Origin: JACCYI01 sp963828075
GTDB lineage: Bacteria; Actinomycetota; Thermoleophilia; Solirubrobacterales; Solirubrobacteraceae
Reading direction: 5' to 3'
DNA: 64,000 bases
Assembly: GCA_963828075.1 (NCBI GenBank)
Contig: CAWHDH010000021.1
Location: 3,162,001-3,226,000 of the forward strand
Within the stretch, counting starts at the first letter, position 1, and every line of letters starts with the position of its first letter. The translations under genes and the position numbers were made by a program. Below, piece after piece: positions 1 to 7,292 of the stretch. The notes under the pieces are model-generated. The model was given only the letters and a program-made list of their open reading frames with translations, did no database searches and was not told the origin of the DNA.

Positions 1-291
1 CTGCTGCTCTCGCTCCAGGACGACGACGCGCTGCGCCTGTTCTGCGACTCCGTCCTGGCGCCGATCGAGCGCAGCGAGGGCACCTACGGCGGCGAGCTCA
101 TGCGCTCGCTCGAGGTCTTCATCGAGTGCAACGGCCAGTGGGAGCGCGCTGCGCGTCAGCTCTACTGCCATCGCCACACGCTTCGGTACCGGATCCGCCG
201 GGTCGAGGAGCTGACGGGTCGCTCCCTGGACTCCGCGCGCGACCGCATCGAGTTCTGGCTCGCCCTTCGCGGCCGCGAACTGATCAAGTAG
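1..291 (+). CDS. PucR-family transcriptional regulator, C-terminal part
   Basis: Frame 1 is open from the window edge, so only about the last 96 residues are present and the start lies upstream. The visible part holds the PucR C-terminal helix-turn-helix: a stretch EVFIECNGQWERAARQL followed by HRHTLRYRIRRVEELTGR, which is the recognition-helix signature of this family. PucR-type activators often control amino-acid or purine catabolism genes. The next gene, 30 bases downstream on the same strand, is alanine dehydrogenase, so local control of ald is a reasonable inference. The effector-binding part is outside the window. Confidence 0.85.
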   Translation: MLLSLQDDDALRLFCDSVLAPIERSEGTYGGELMRSLEVFIECNGQWERAARQLYCHRHTLRYRIRRVEELTGRSLDSARDRIEFWLALRGRELIK

Positions 292-321
292 CAACCAAAC
301 ACCACGAGGAGAGCACCCCAC

Positions 322-1452
322 ATGAAGGTCGGCGTCCCCACCGAGATCAAGACGGACGAGTACCGCGTCGCGCTCACGCCTTCGGGCGTCCGCGAGCTGG
401 TCGAGCACGGCCACGAGGTCGTCATCCAGGCCGGCGCGGGCGTCGGCTCCGCCATCCTCGACGAGGAGTACACCGCCCAGGGCGCGTCGATCCTCCCCGA
501 CGCGACGGCCGTGTTCGCCGAGGCGGACATGATCGTCAAGGTCAAGGAGCCCCAGCCCGTGGAGGTGGCCAAGCTCGAGCCGCGCCACACGCTCTTCACC
601 TACCTGCACCTCGCGCCCGATCCTGAGCTGACGCGCGGGCTGATGGAGTCCGGCGCCACCTGCGTCGCGTACGAGACGGTCACCGACCCGAAGGGGCGGC
701 TGCCGCTGCTCGCGCCGATGAGCGAGGTCGCCGGCAAGATCGCCACCCAAGCGGGTGCCTTCATGCTCGAGAAGCCGCTCGGCGGCCGCGGGATCCTGCT
801 CGGCGGCGTCCCGGGCGTGCCCGCGGCGAAGGTCATGGTCATCGGCGGCGGCGTGGTCGGCATGAACGCCGCCTTCATCGCCATCGGTATGGAGGCCGAG
901 GTCTACGTCTATGACCGCAACCTCGACCGCCTCCGCGAGCTCGACATCTACTTCGCCGGCCGCGCGTCGACGTGCTACGCCTCGACGCTCGACATCGAGC
1001 AGCGGCTCCCCGAGGTCGACCTCGTCATCGGCGCGGTGCTCGTCCACGGCGCGAAGGCGCCGTACGTGATCCGCCGCGAGCAGCTCTCGCTCATGAAGCC
1101 GGGCGCGGTCCTCGTCGACGTCTCGATCGACCAGGGCGGCTGCTTCGAGACCTCGCGGGCCACGACGCACTCCGACCCGACCTACGAGGTCGACGGCATC
1201 ACGCACTACTGCGTCGCCAACATGCCGGGCGCCGTGCCGGTCACCTCGACCTACGCGCTCACCAACGCGACGCTTCCCTACGTCGTCGATCTCGCCGACA
1301 TGGGCGTCGCCGCGGCGGCGCGCCACAACCCGGGGCTGGCCGCCGGCGTCAACGTGGTCGCCGGGCAGGTCACGTACCTGCCGGTGGCCGAGGCGACGGG
1401 GACCGAGTACACCCCGCTGCTCGACGCGCTGGGCGAGGCTGCCGCCGCGTAG
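322..1452 (+). CDS. ald: Alanine dehydrogenase
   Basis: 376 residues, the normal length. The enzyme interconverts L-alanine and pyruvate plus ammonium with NAD, in the cytoplasm. It begins MKVGVPTEIKTDEYRVALTP, the typical N-terminal motif. Lys75 (in KVKEP) and His96 (in TYLHLAPD) match the known catalytic pair, and the Rossmann motif VIGGGVVGMNA lies near residues 173-183. A GAGGAG Shine-Dalgarno precedes the ATG by about eight bases. It follows a PucR-type regulator gene directly and is followed by a strong hairpin, so it is probably its own transcription unit. Confidence 0.96.
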   Translation: MKVGVPTEIKTDEYRVALTPSGVRELVEHGHEVVIQAGAGVGSAILDEEYTAQGASILPDATAVFAEADMIVKVKEPQPVEVAKLEPRHTLFTYLHLAPDPELTRGLMESGATCVAYETVTDPKGRLPLLAPMSEVAGKIATQAGAFMLEKPLGGRGILLGGVPGVPAAKVMVIGGGVVGMNAAFIAIGMEAEVYVYDRNLDRLRELDIYFAGRASTCYASTLDIEQRLPEVDLVIGAVLVHGAKAPYVIRREQLSLMKPGAVLVDVSIDQGGCFETSRATTHSDPTYEVDGITHYCVANMPGAVPVTSTYALTNATLPYVVDLADMGVAAAARHNPGLAAGVNVVAGQVTYLPVAEATGTEYTPLLDALGEAAAA

Positions 1453-1462
1453 AAGCGCCGTT

Positions 1463-1496
1463 CTGGGGCGCGCCGGGCTCTCCGGTGCGCCCCCAG
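1463..1496 (+). terminator. Hairpin downstream of ald
   Basis: Left arm CTGGGGCGCGCCGG (1463-1476) pairs with the segment ending at 1496 (CCGG, GCGCC, CCCAG) with a small bulge. There is no T-run, as is common for terminators in high-GC actinobacteria. It separates ald from the rpsL promoter. Confidence 0.5.
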
Positions 1497-1503
1497 ACGC
1501 TGC

Positions 1504-1509
1504 TACCAT
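1504..1509 (+). promoter_or_regulatory. -10 element of rpsL
   Basis: TACCAT, 10 bases before the rpsL ATG at 1520. No Shine-Dalgarno lies between it and the ATG, so the str transcript would be leaderless or nearly so. No convincing -35 is visible because the ald hairpin covers that position. Confidence 0.45.
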
Positions 1510-1519
1510 CCCGCGCCGT

Positions 1520-1915
1520 ATGCCGACGACCTCCCAGCTCGTGCGCAAGGGCCGCACACCTTCGAAGAAGAAGCTCGCCACTCCGGGTCTGAAGTCCGGA
1601 AAGGGCCGCAAGAAGAAGGTGGCCGCTCCGCAGCGCCGCGGCGTCTGCACGCGTGTCTACACGACCACGCCGAAGAAGCCCAACTCCGCTCTGCGCAAGG
1701 TCGCCCGCGTGCGCCTGACCAACCAGATGGAGGTCACGGTCTACATCCCGGGCGAGGGTCACAACCTCCAGGAGCACTCCGTCGTGCTCGTGCGCGGCGG
1801 CCGCGTCAAGGACCTCCCGGGCGTCCGGTACAAGGTCGTCCGCGGCACGCTCGACGCGGCGGGGGTGTCGGACCGCAAGAAGGCTCGTTCCCAGTACGGC
1901 GTGAAGGCCAAGTAA
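1520..1915 (+). CDS. rpsL: 30S ribosomal protein S12
   Basis: 131 residues. S12 sits at the decoding centre of the 30S subunit and is the classic site of streptomycin resistance. The conserved stretches TTTPKKPNSALRKVARVRL and PGEGHNLQEHSVVLVRGGRVKDLPGVRYKVVRG are intact. The lysines at the resistance-associated positions (in TPKKPNS and GRVKDLPG) are wild type. The stop TAA shares its last A with the rpsG start (TAATG), so the two genes are translationally coupled. No Shine-Dalgarno is present; see the upstream -10. Confidence 0.98.
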   Translation: MPTTSQLVRKGRTPSKKKLATPGLKSGKGRKKKVAAPQRRGVCTRVYTTTPKKPNSALRKVARVRLTNQMEVTVYIPGEGHNLQEHSVVLVRGGRVKDLPGVRYKVVRGTLDAAGVSDRKKARSQYGVKAK

Positions 1916-2385
1916 TGCCCCGCCGCGCTGCAGCCACCATCCGGCCGGTCGAGCCGGATCCCGTCCACCGCTCCAAGCTCGTCTCGCAGATCATCAACAA
2001 GGTGATGCTCGACGGCAAGAAGTCGACGGCAGAGAAGATCGTGTACGACGCGCTGGCGATCATCGCCGAGCGCACGGGGAAGGACCCGCTCGAGCAGCTC
2101 GAGGCGTCGATCAAGACGCTGACGCCCGCGCTCGAGGTCCGCTCCCGCCGCGTCGGCGGCGCCACCTACCAGGTGCCCGTCGAGGTCCCGGCCCGCCGCG
2201 CGCGGACGCTGGCCATCCGCTGGCTCGTCGAGTTCGCGCGCAACCGCCGCGAGAAGACGATGGCCCAGCGCCTCGCCAACGAGCTGCTCGACGCCCAGTC
2301 CCAGCAGGGCGGCGCGTACAAGCGCAAGGACGACATCTTCCGCATGGCCCAGGCCAACAAGGCCTTCGCGCACTACCGCTGGTAG
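1915..2385 (+). CDS. rpsG: 30S ribosomal protein S7
   Basis: 156 residues, the full normal length. S7 nucleates the head of the 30S subunit on 16S rRNA. The protein runs MPRRAAATIRPVEPDPVHRS to FAHYRW; the YQVPVEV and RW-LVEFARNR regions are typical. Its ATG overlaps the rpsL stop by one base. In most bacteria fusA follows directly, but here the 3' end overlaps by 13 bases a convergent regulator gene, and fusA lies 9 kb further on. Confidence 0.98.
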   Translation: MPRRAAATIRPVEPDPVHRSKLVSQIINKVMLDGKKSTAEKIVYDALAIIAERTGKDPLEQLEASIKTLTPALEVRSRRVGGATYQVPVEVPARRARTLAIRWLVEFARNRREKTMAQRLANELLDAQSQQGGAYKRKDDIFRMAQANKAFAHYRW

Positions 2386-5225
2386 TCGCTCGAGGCGTCG
2401 AGCGCTCGTGCGAGCTGCACGCGCGAGCTGACCTCGAGCTTGGAGAAGATCCGCGAGATGATGTGCTCGACGGTGCGGGGGCTGTAGTGCAGCGCGCTGG
2501 CGATCTCCTTGTTGCGCAGCCCGTCCTGAACGAGCAGGGCGACCTTCATCTCGCTGTCGCTGAGCGGCCCGTCGCCGTTGCGGCGCGCTCTGGGCACCCT
2601 GAGTCCGCGGGCGCGCAGCAGCCGCCCGGCCTCGCGGCGTAGCGGGTCGGCCTCCAGCGCTCCGAACGCGCGATAGCTGTCCGTGAGCAGCTCGTGCTCG
2701 GTGGGGTCGAGCTCGGCCAGCAGCAGCGCCGCGAGCAGTCGCTCGAAGGTGTGCCCGGAAGCCTCGGCGGCGGCCATCGCCGCCCGTGCGGCGCCGGGGT
2801 CGCGATCGACGGCGGCGCGGCAGCGCAGCACGAGGACGTCGGTCCACGGGTTCGAACGCTCGCGCGCGTTGGTCTCGAGTGCCGCGAGCTGCGCCTCGGC
2901 TGCCGGCCGGTCGCCGGTGGCGAGCGAGAGTTCGACGCCGCGCGCCAGCAGCGGCGTGCGGTAGGCGACGCCGATGTCGCCGCGGGCGAGCGCCCGGTCG
3001 AGCGCCGCCCGGGCGCCGTCGCTGTCGCCGGTCGCGAGGCGGGCGCCGGCGATCGCCCACGCCTTGAGATCGCCGAAGTTCGCGCAACCGGCGCGGTGGA
3101 CGGCGAGCGCGTCGGGGATGCGCCCGCCGCGGCGGGCGTTGATCTCGATCGCGATGCCGTCGAGCGCTTCGATCTGGAGTTCGTAGTGGGCGCCTTCGAG
3201 CTCGGCCCGTGCGGCGTCGGCCTGCTCGATGGCCGCGTCCCACCGCCCCTGGAGCCAGTCGACGAACACCCGGGCGAGCAGCGTCCGGCTGCGGAACGGC
3301 AGGCCGCCACCGACCTCGTCGAGCAGCGCCTCGGCGCGTTCCAGCGGCGCGACGGCGGCAGCCACGTGCCCCGCGGTCGCGCGCGCGTAGGCGACCAGCG
3401 ACGTCGCGTAGAGCTCGAGCGTCGGCGCGACCCCGTGGGCCAGCCGCAGCATCTCGTCCGTCAGCGCGGCCAGCGGCAGCGGCTGGGCGGCGCAGGCCGA
3501 CATGATGTTCAGCGGCCCGAGCACGAGCAGGCGCTCCGCTTCCGAGCCGACCGGCATGGCCTCCGCGCGGCGGGCCTCGTCGAGGGCCTCGTCGAAGCGC
3601 TCGAGCATCCAGAGGACGCGGGCGCGGTCGACGGTCGTGACCGCGGATGCGGTGCCGCGGGCGATCTCCGCGTCGGCCACGTCGAGCGCCTCGTCGAGCC
3701 TGCCCATCTCTACGAGGCTGTGGATCATCGCGTTCGTCGTGCTGCGGCGCTCGCGCCCGTCGGGCAGCTGCTCGAGCGCCTGCGTGCCGGCGCGCACCGC
3801 TTCGGTCGGCAGGGCGGCCTCGGACAGCGCCCGGCAGCGGCGCGCGAGCGCGACCGTCCGGCGCGAGTCGTCCGGCGGGCTGATCTCCGCGGCGCGCGCG
3901 TACAGCTCGGCTGCCGATCGGGGTGCCATCGCGCGGGCGGCGTCGCCTGCTTCGGCCAGGAGCGCCGCGGAGCCCGTATCGCCCGGCTGTGCGCTGGCCG
4001 AGACGTGCCGAGCCAGCGTCTGGAGGTCGACCGGTGCGCCGGCGGCACGGTCGGCGATCAGGCGGGTCGCGATCTGTGCGTGCAGGACGTGGCGGCGCGC
4101 CGGTCCCACCATGGCGTCGGCGGCCTCCCGCACCAGGGCGTGGCGAAAGCGGTAGCCGTCGCCGGATTCGGCGAGGACGTCGGCGGCCACGAGCTCGTCC
4201 AGCGCCCGCGCCACCGCCGCCTCGCGCAGCCCGGTGGCCGCGGCCAGCCAGTCGACATGGGCGGTCCTGGCCCCGCCGGCGACGCCGAGAGCTTCCAGCA
4301 CCGCGCGTGCATCGGGTGCGAGTGGCAGCAGCCGGTCGACCAGTGCGCGCGCCCGCGTGAGCCGGACGTCGGCCGCGGGCACGGTGAGGCGCGCCCGTCC
4401 GCCGTGGATCGCGACCACGCCCTCGGCGTGCAGCGATGCCGCGATCTCGAGAGCGAAGAACGGGATGCCGTCCGAACGGCGATGCACCTCTGCGGCCAGC
4501 GCGGCGTCGGGCGCGGCCCCGAGGACGGGCGCCGCCAGCGCGGCGATCGCGACCGCGTCGAGCGGGCCCAGCCGGACCAGGACGTCGCCCGGGACCGCTT
4601 CGCGCACGCGCGCGGCGAGACCTCTCAGCGCCTGCGGCGCGGCGGAGGCCATCGGCCGGCCGGTGCCGAGGAGCGCCAGCCGCTTGCCGGCGAGGCGCCG
4701 CACGACGATGCCCGCGAGCGCGAGCGAGTCGTCGTCGAGCGCATCCATGTCGTCGATCGCGATCACGAGCGGCCTGCGATCGAGCAGGTTGCTGAACAGC
4801 TCGGTCGCGAGGCTGCAGGTCCGCCCGAAAGAGGCCTCGATCTCGGCCCGCCCGCCGGCACCCAGCGCGTCGAGCGCCGAGCGCAGCTCGACCGCCAGCT
4901 CCGCGCTCGCGTCGTGGCGTCCGCGCGGCTGGATCACCGGCACCATCCGGGCGAGCGCCGCGAACGGGATCGAGCGCTCGAGCGCGTCGGCCTGGCCGGA
5001 GATCACCGTCCAGCCGCGGGCCGGGAGCTCCCGGAGCACGGCGCCCAGCAGGGCGGACTTGCCCATGCCGGCCTCGCCGATGACCCGGACGTTCTGCGCC
5101 GACCCGTCCTCCACCTGTCGCAGGAGCGCCCGGATCGTCGCCAGCTCGGGATCCCGGCCGACCACGCCCATCAACGGCGCGCCGCCCACGGCGCCCTGCC
5201 CCATCGTGGTGTCAAGGCTGTGCAT
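2373..5225 (-). CDS. LuxR-family regulator with AAA ATPase domain (LAL/MalT-like)
   Basis: About 950 residues. The N-terminal ATPase has Walker A GEAGMGKS around residues 50-57 and a Walker B-like LVIAIDDMDALDDDS near 155-170. A long helical, TPR-like middle follows. The C-terminus is a LuxR helix-turn-helix (LSDSEMKVALLVQDGLRNKE, then ASALHYSPRTVEHIISRIF). This is the architecture of large ATP-dependent activators; the inducer and targets are unknown. ATG 5225 is chosen; GTG 5246 and ATG 5204 are alternatives. Its 3' end overlaps the end of rpsG by 13 bases. Confidence 0.9.
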   Translation of the reverse strand: MHSLDTTMGQGAVGGAPLMGVVGRDPELATIRALLRQVEDGSAQNVRVIGEAGMGKSALLGAVLRELPARGWTVISGQADALERSIPFAALARMVPVIQPRGRHDASAELAVELRSALDALGAGGRAEIEASFGRTCSLATELFSNLLDRRPLVIAIDDMDALDDDSLALAGIVVRRLAGKRLALLGTGRPMASAAPQALRGLAARVREAVPGDVLVRLGPLDAVAIAALAAPVLGAAPDAALAAEVHRRSDGIPFFALEIAASLHAEGVVAIHGGRARLTVPAADVRLTRARALVDRLLPLAPDARAVLEALGVAGGARTAHVDWLAAATGLREAAVARALDELVAADVLAESGDGYRFRHALVREAADAMVGPARRHVLHAQIATRLIADRAAGAPVDLQTLARHVSASAQPGDTGSAALLAEAGDAARAMAPRSAAELYARAAEISPPDDSRRTVALARRCRALSEAALPTEAVRAGTQALEQLPDGRERRSTTNAMIHSLVEMGRLDEALDVADAEIARGTASAVTTVDRARVLWMLERFDEALDEARRAEAMPVGSEAERLLVLGPLNIMSACAAQPLPLAALTDEMLRLAHGVAPTLELYATSLVAYARATAGHVAAAVAPLERAEALLDEVGGGLPFRSRTLLARVFVDWLQGRWDAAIEQADAARAELEGAHYELQIEALDGIAIEINARRGGRIPDALAVHRAGCANFGDLKAWAIAGARLATGDSDGARAALDRALARGDIGVAYRTPLLARGVELSLATGDRPAAEAQLAALETNARERSNPWTDVLVLRCRAAVDRDPGAARAAMAAAEASGHTFERLLAALLLAELDPTEHELLTDSYRAFGALEADPLRREAGRLLRARGLRVPRARRNGDGPLSDSEMKVALLVQDGLRNKEIASALHYSPRTVEHIISRIFSKLEVSSRVQLARALDASSDYQR

Positions 5226-5340
5226 CGGTGATCCCGGTGCCCCCACGCCTGCGGCCGGCCCGCGCGCCCGATGCCACGGTATGCCTCTGTCGACGTGGGG
5301 TCAACCGGGAACCGGTGCGCCTACGAGACTCACCGGGCCG

Positions 5341-6366
5341 TCACGCAGCTGCGCGCCGGCCGGGCCGGACGCCGCCGGCCTCGGCGTGCTCCCATCCGGC
5401 GCGGATGGCTTGCGTGACCGCGTGCGAGCGCTCGGGATCCGCGTCGTACGGCAGGTCGAGCGTGACCCGGTCGAGCGCGCCGGCGTGCCGCTCGTGGATC
5501 GCGACGCCGACGTCGTGAGGCTCCCCGACCACGGCGTAGAGGCCGAGGACCTCGTCGTCGATCAGCTCCGTCATGGCCGCCCACCGGCCCTCGCGCGCGA
5601 AAGCGCGCAGTTCTGCGTGCAGCTCGCCCAGGCCGCTGCGCTCGAGCGTCGCCGCATGCGCTGTCTGGGCCGCGAGCACAGCGGTCTGCCGTCGCACGGC
5701 GGCGGTGGCGCGGCGAAGCTCCCAGTCGCTCAATCCGGTCGCGATCGGGCCCGACGCGGTGATCTCGAACCGATCGAATGACCGTCTCGAGCGCTCGAGA
5801 CCGCGCGCGAGCCCCGGGATGATCCGCTCCTCGAAGTCGGCGGCCGCCAGCAGCTCCGGGCAGACGAACCCGTCGGCGACCTCACCCGCCAGCTCGGCCA
5901 TCCGCTCGCTGCGGCCGGACAGGAACACCCGGGCGCGGCCGTACGGGTTCGCCCCGCGGCCGCGGGGCTGGGCCTCCACGCGCGTGTAGAACTCGCCGCG
6001 GAACTCCAGGCGGTCGCCCTCGCACCAGCTGCGCCAGGCCGCTCGCAGGAGCAGCACGAACTCGCGCAGCCGATCGGTCTGCTGCTCGGTTTCATCCCCG
6101 TGCAGCCCGAGCACGAACCGCCCGCGCGAGTACAGCTGCAGGTCGTCGGCGAGCCCGGCGACCGTCAGCGGGTCGCGCGAGAAGGCGCACGCCCGGCGCG
6201 TGCCGAGCTCCACGCGGTCGGTGTGCGCGGCGGCCAGGACCAGCGGCAGGAACGGGTTGTGGTGCGCATCGCTCGTCCACACCCCGTCATAGCCGGCGGC
6301 CTGCGCGTCGCGCGCGGCGTCGGCGACGCCCGCGAGCCCGATACCGATCACCGCGTCGATCCGCAT
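5341..6366 (-). CDS. LLM-class flavin-dependent oxidoreductase
   Basis: About 341 residues from ATG 6366 (MRIDAVIGIGLAGVADAARD); an upstream in-frame ATG at 6414 would add 16 unconserved residues. The luciferase-like monooxygenase TIM-barrel pattern is visible: AAGYDGVWTSDAHHNPFLPL near the N-terminus, then HTDRVELGTRRACAFSRDP and the ARVFLSGRSERMAELAGEVAD segment. Many actinobacterial members of this family use F420 rather than FMN, which cannot be decided here. The gene stands alone between the LuxR regulator and a noncoding stretch; substrate unknown. Confidence 0.88.
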   Translation of the reverse strand: MRIDAVIGIGLAGVADAARDAQAAGYDGVWTSDAHHNPFLPLVLAAAHTDRVELGTRRACAFSRDPLTVAGLADDLQLYSRGRFVLGLHGDETEQQTDRLREFVLLLRAAWRSWCEGDRLEFRGEFYTRVEAQPRGRGANPYGRARVFLSGRSERMAELAGEVADGFVCPELLAAADFEERIIPGLARGLERSRRSFDRFEITASGPIATGLSDWELRRATAAVRRQTAVLAAQTAHAATLERSGLGELHAELRAFAREGRWAAMTELIDDEVLGLYAVVGEPHDVGVAIHERHAGALDRVTLDLPYDADPERSHAVTQAIRAGWEHAEAGGVRPGRRAAA

Positions 6367-6526
6367 GTTCCGAGGGTGCCCGACGCGGGACCGTTCCGAC
6401 GAGGGTGAAATCACCCTCCCTAACGACCTGCGGCACGAGCCGACGCCGGGCGCGGCGCCCCGGACGGTCCGCCGGCGCGCGGCCGGAGCCCGAGAGCGCC
6501 GGCGCCGGGCGGCATCTCCCGGGTCC

Positions 6527-6695
6527 GCTTAGCCTGGATCCACCGATGATCCGTGGATGCCTCGGCGTTGCAGGCCAAGCCAGGGGTCATCGGCCGCGCA
6601 TCCTCAGGGTGACCCCTTCGGTTCGCGGCCGATGGCGCATGGCGCCGTGCCTGCGGCGGCGAGGCGCCGCGGGGATCGGTGGATCCAGGCTTAGC
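6527..6695. repeat. Inverted-repeat-bounded structured element
   Basis: This fills the 448-base gap 6367-6814, in which I see no gene. The 21-base arms 6527-6547 and 6675-6695 are inverted repeats with one mismatch. Inside, 6588-6598 (CATCGGCCGCG) and 6624-6634 form a perfect 11-base inverted pair. The left arm can instead pair locally (ATCCAC 6538-6543 with GTGGAT 6553-6558). It could be a folded RNA leader of the next gene, a free-standing small RNA, or a degenerate MITE-like element; no target-site duplication is visible. Confidence 0.55.
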
Positions 6696-6711
6696 GAGGG
6701 TGCAAACACCG

Positions 6712-6741
6712 TTGTGCGCTCTTGGCGCCGGGACATAGCTT
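6712..6741 (+). promoter_or_regulatory. Possible promoter of the VPWHQ-repeat gene
   Basis: TTGTGC (6712-6717) and TAGCTT (6736-6741) are 18 bases apart, upstream of the start at 6815. The match is moderate. The inverted-repeat element ends just upstream, so a transcript from here would not include it. Confidence 0.3.
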
Positions 6742-6814
6742 GCCCGGGGCAGGGAGCAGAGGGTTCCTGCGGCCGGGTCAGGAGCTCGGCGTAACCACCA
6801 TCCAGAAGGATGTC

Positions 6815-7228
6815 ATGCGCACTTACATTCGCGGGGGACTGGCAGTTCTGATGGCGTCGCTGAGCGTCGCGCTCATCGCCGCACCGACGGCGGGAGCACA
6901 GGCCACCGTTCCGTGGCACCAGGCCACCGTTCCGTGGCACCAGGCCACCGTTCCGTGGCACCAGGCCACCGTTCCGTGGCACCAGACGGGCTCCGTTCCG
7001 TGGTACCAGGGCTCCGTGCCGTGGCACCAGCAGGGCACGGTCCCGTGGTACCAGTCGGGCGCCGGCGGGTCGCTGCATCAGTCCGGGAGCGCGACCGCGC
7101 CCGTGACGGTGGCGACCGACGGCGACTCGACCGTCCAGCTGCTCGGCATCGGGCTCGTCGCACTCGCGGCGTTGGGCGCGATGGGCCTGGTCGCGCGCCG
7201 GCGGCGGCAGTTCGTGCCCAGCGTCTGA
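6815..7228 (+). CDS. Secreted, membrane-anchored VPW(H/Y)Q tandem-repeat protein, unknown function
   Basis: 137 residues; I recognise no family. Residues 1-30 form a clear signal peptide ending APTAGAQA. Seven repeats follow: four identical ATVPWHQ units, then variants with GSVPWYQ, GSVPWHQ and GTVPWYQ. A short linker leads to a C-terminal hydrophobic helix (LLGIGLVALAALGAMGLVA) and RRRR, which should leave the repeats outside the cell and anchored by the C-terminus. No LPXTG sorting motif is present. Start ATG 6815 follows AGAAGGA; an upstream in-frame start would spoil the signal peptide. A metalloprotease gene follows. Confidence 0.85.
   Translation: MRTYIRGGLAVLMASLSVALIAAPTAGAQATVPWHQATVPWHQATVPWHQATVPWHQTGSVPWYQGSVPWHQQGTVPWYQSGAGGSLHQSGSATAPVTVATDGDSTVQLLGIGLVALAALGAMGLVARRRRQFVPSV
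6902..6985 (+). repeat. Four exact 21-base tandem repeats
   Basis: Units at 6902, 6923, 6944 and 6965, each beginning GCCACCGTTCCGTGG, are identical at the DNA level and encode ATVPWHQ. Three diverged units follow to about 7053. Identity of the first four points to recent expansion. Confidence 0.97.
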
Positions 7229-7246
7229 CCACATGAGCGATGGTCG

Positions 7247-7274
7247 GCCGGCGGAGCGCTCGGGCTCCGCCGGC
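7247..7274 (+). terminator. Hairpin terminator after the VPWHQ gene
   Basis: GCCGGCGGAGC (7247-7257) and GCTCCGCCGGC (7264-7274) are a perfect 11-base inverted repeat with a 6-base loop. It has no T-run. Its position argues for starting the next gene at 7293 rather than at the upstream ATG 7233. Confidence 0.6.
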
Positions 7275-7292
7275 GGACTGGAGCGTTTCGCC

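Noticed and set aside
2694..5231. An 845-codon plus-strand frame opposite the LuxR-type regulator
   Set aside because: Composition is Arg/Gly/Ala-rich with no motif, and the minus strand has an intact ATPase and HTH.
6527..6695. A known riboswitch such as the c-di-AMP (ydaO) class before exported-protein genes
   Set aside because: I could not match the conserved ydaO blocks in either structured gap; the idea rests on gene context alone.
6902..7053. CRISPR-like array
   Set aside because: The 21-base units are contiguous with no spacers and are in frame inside a secreted protein gene.
7233..7292. Upstream ATG 7233 as the metalloprotease start
   Set aside because: It lacks a Shine-Dalgarno, would place a terminator hairpin inside the gene and puts charged residues before the signal segment.
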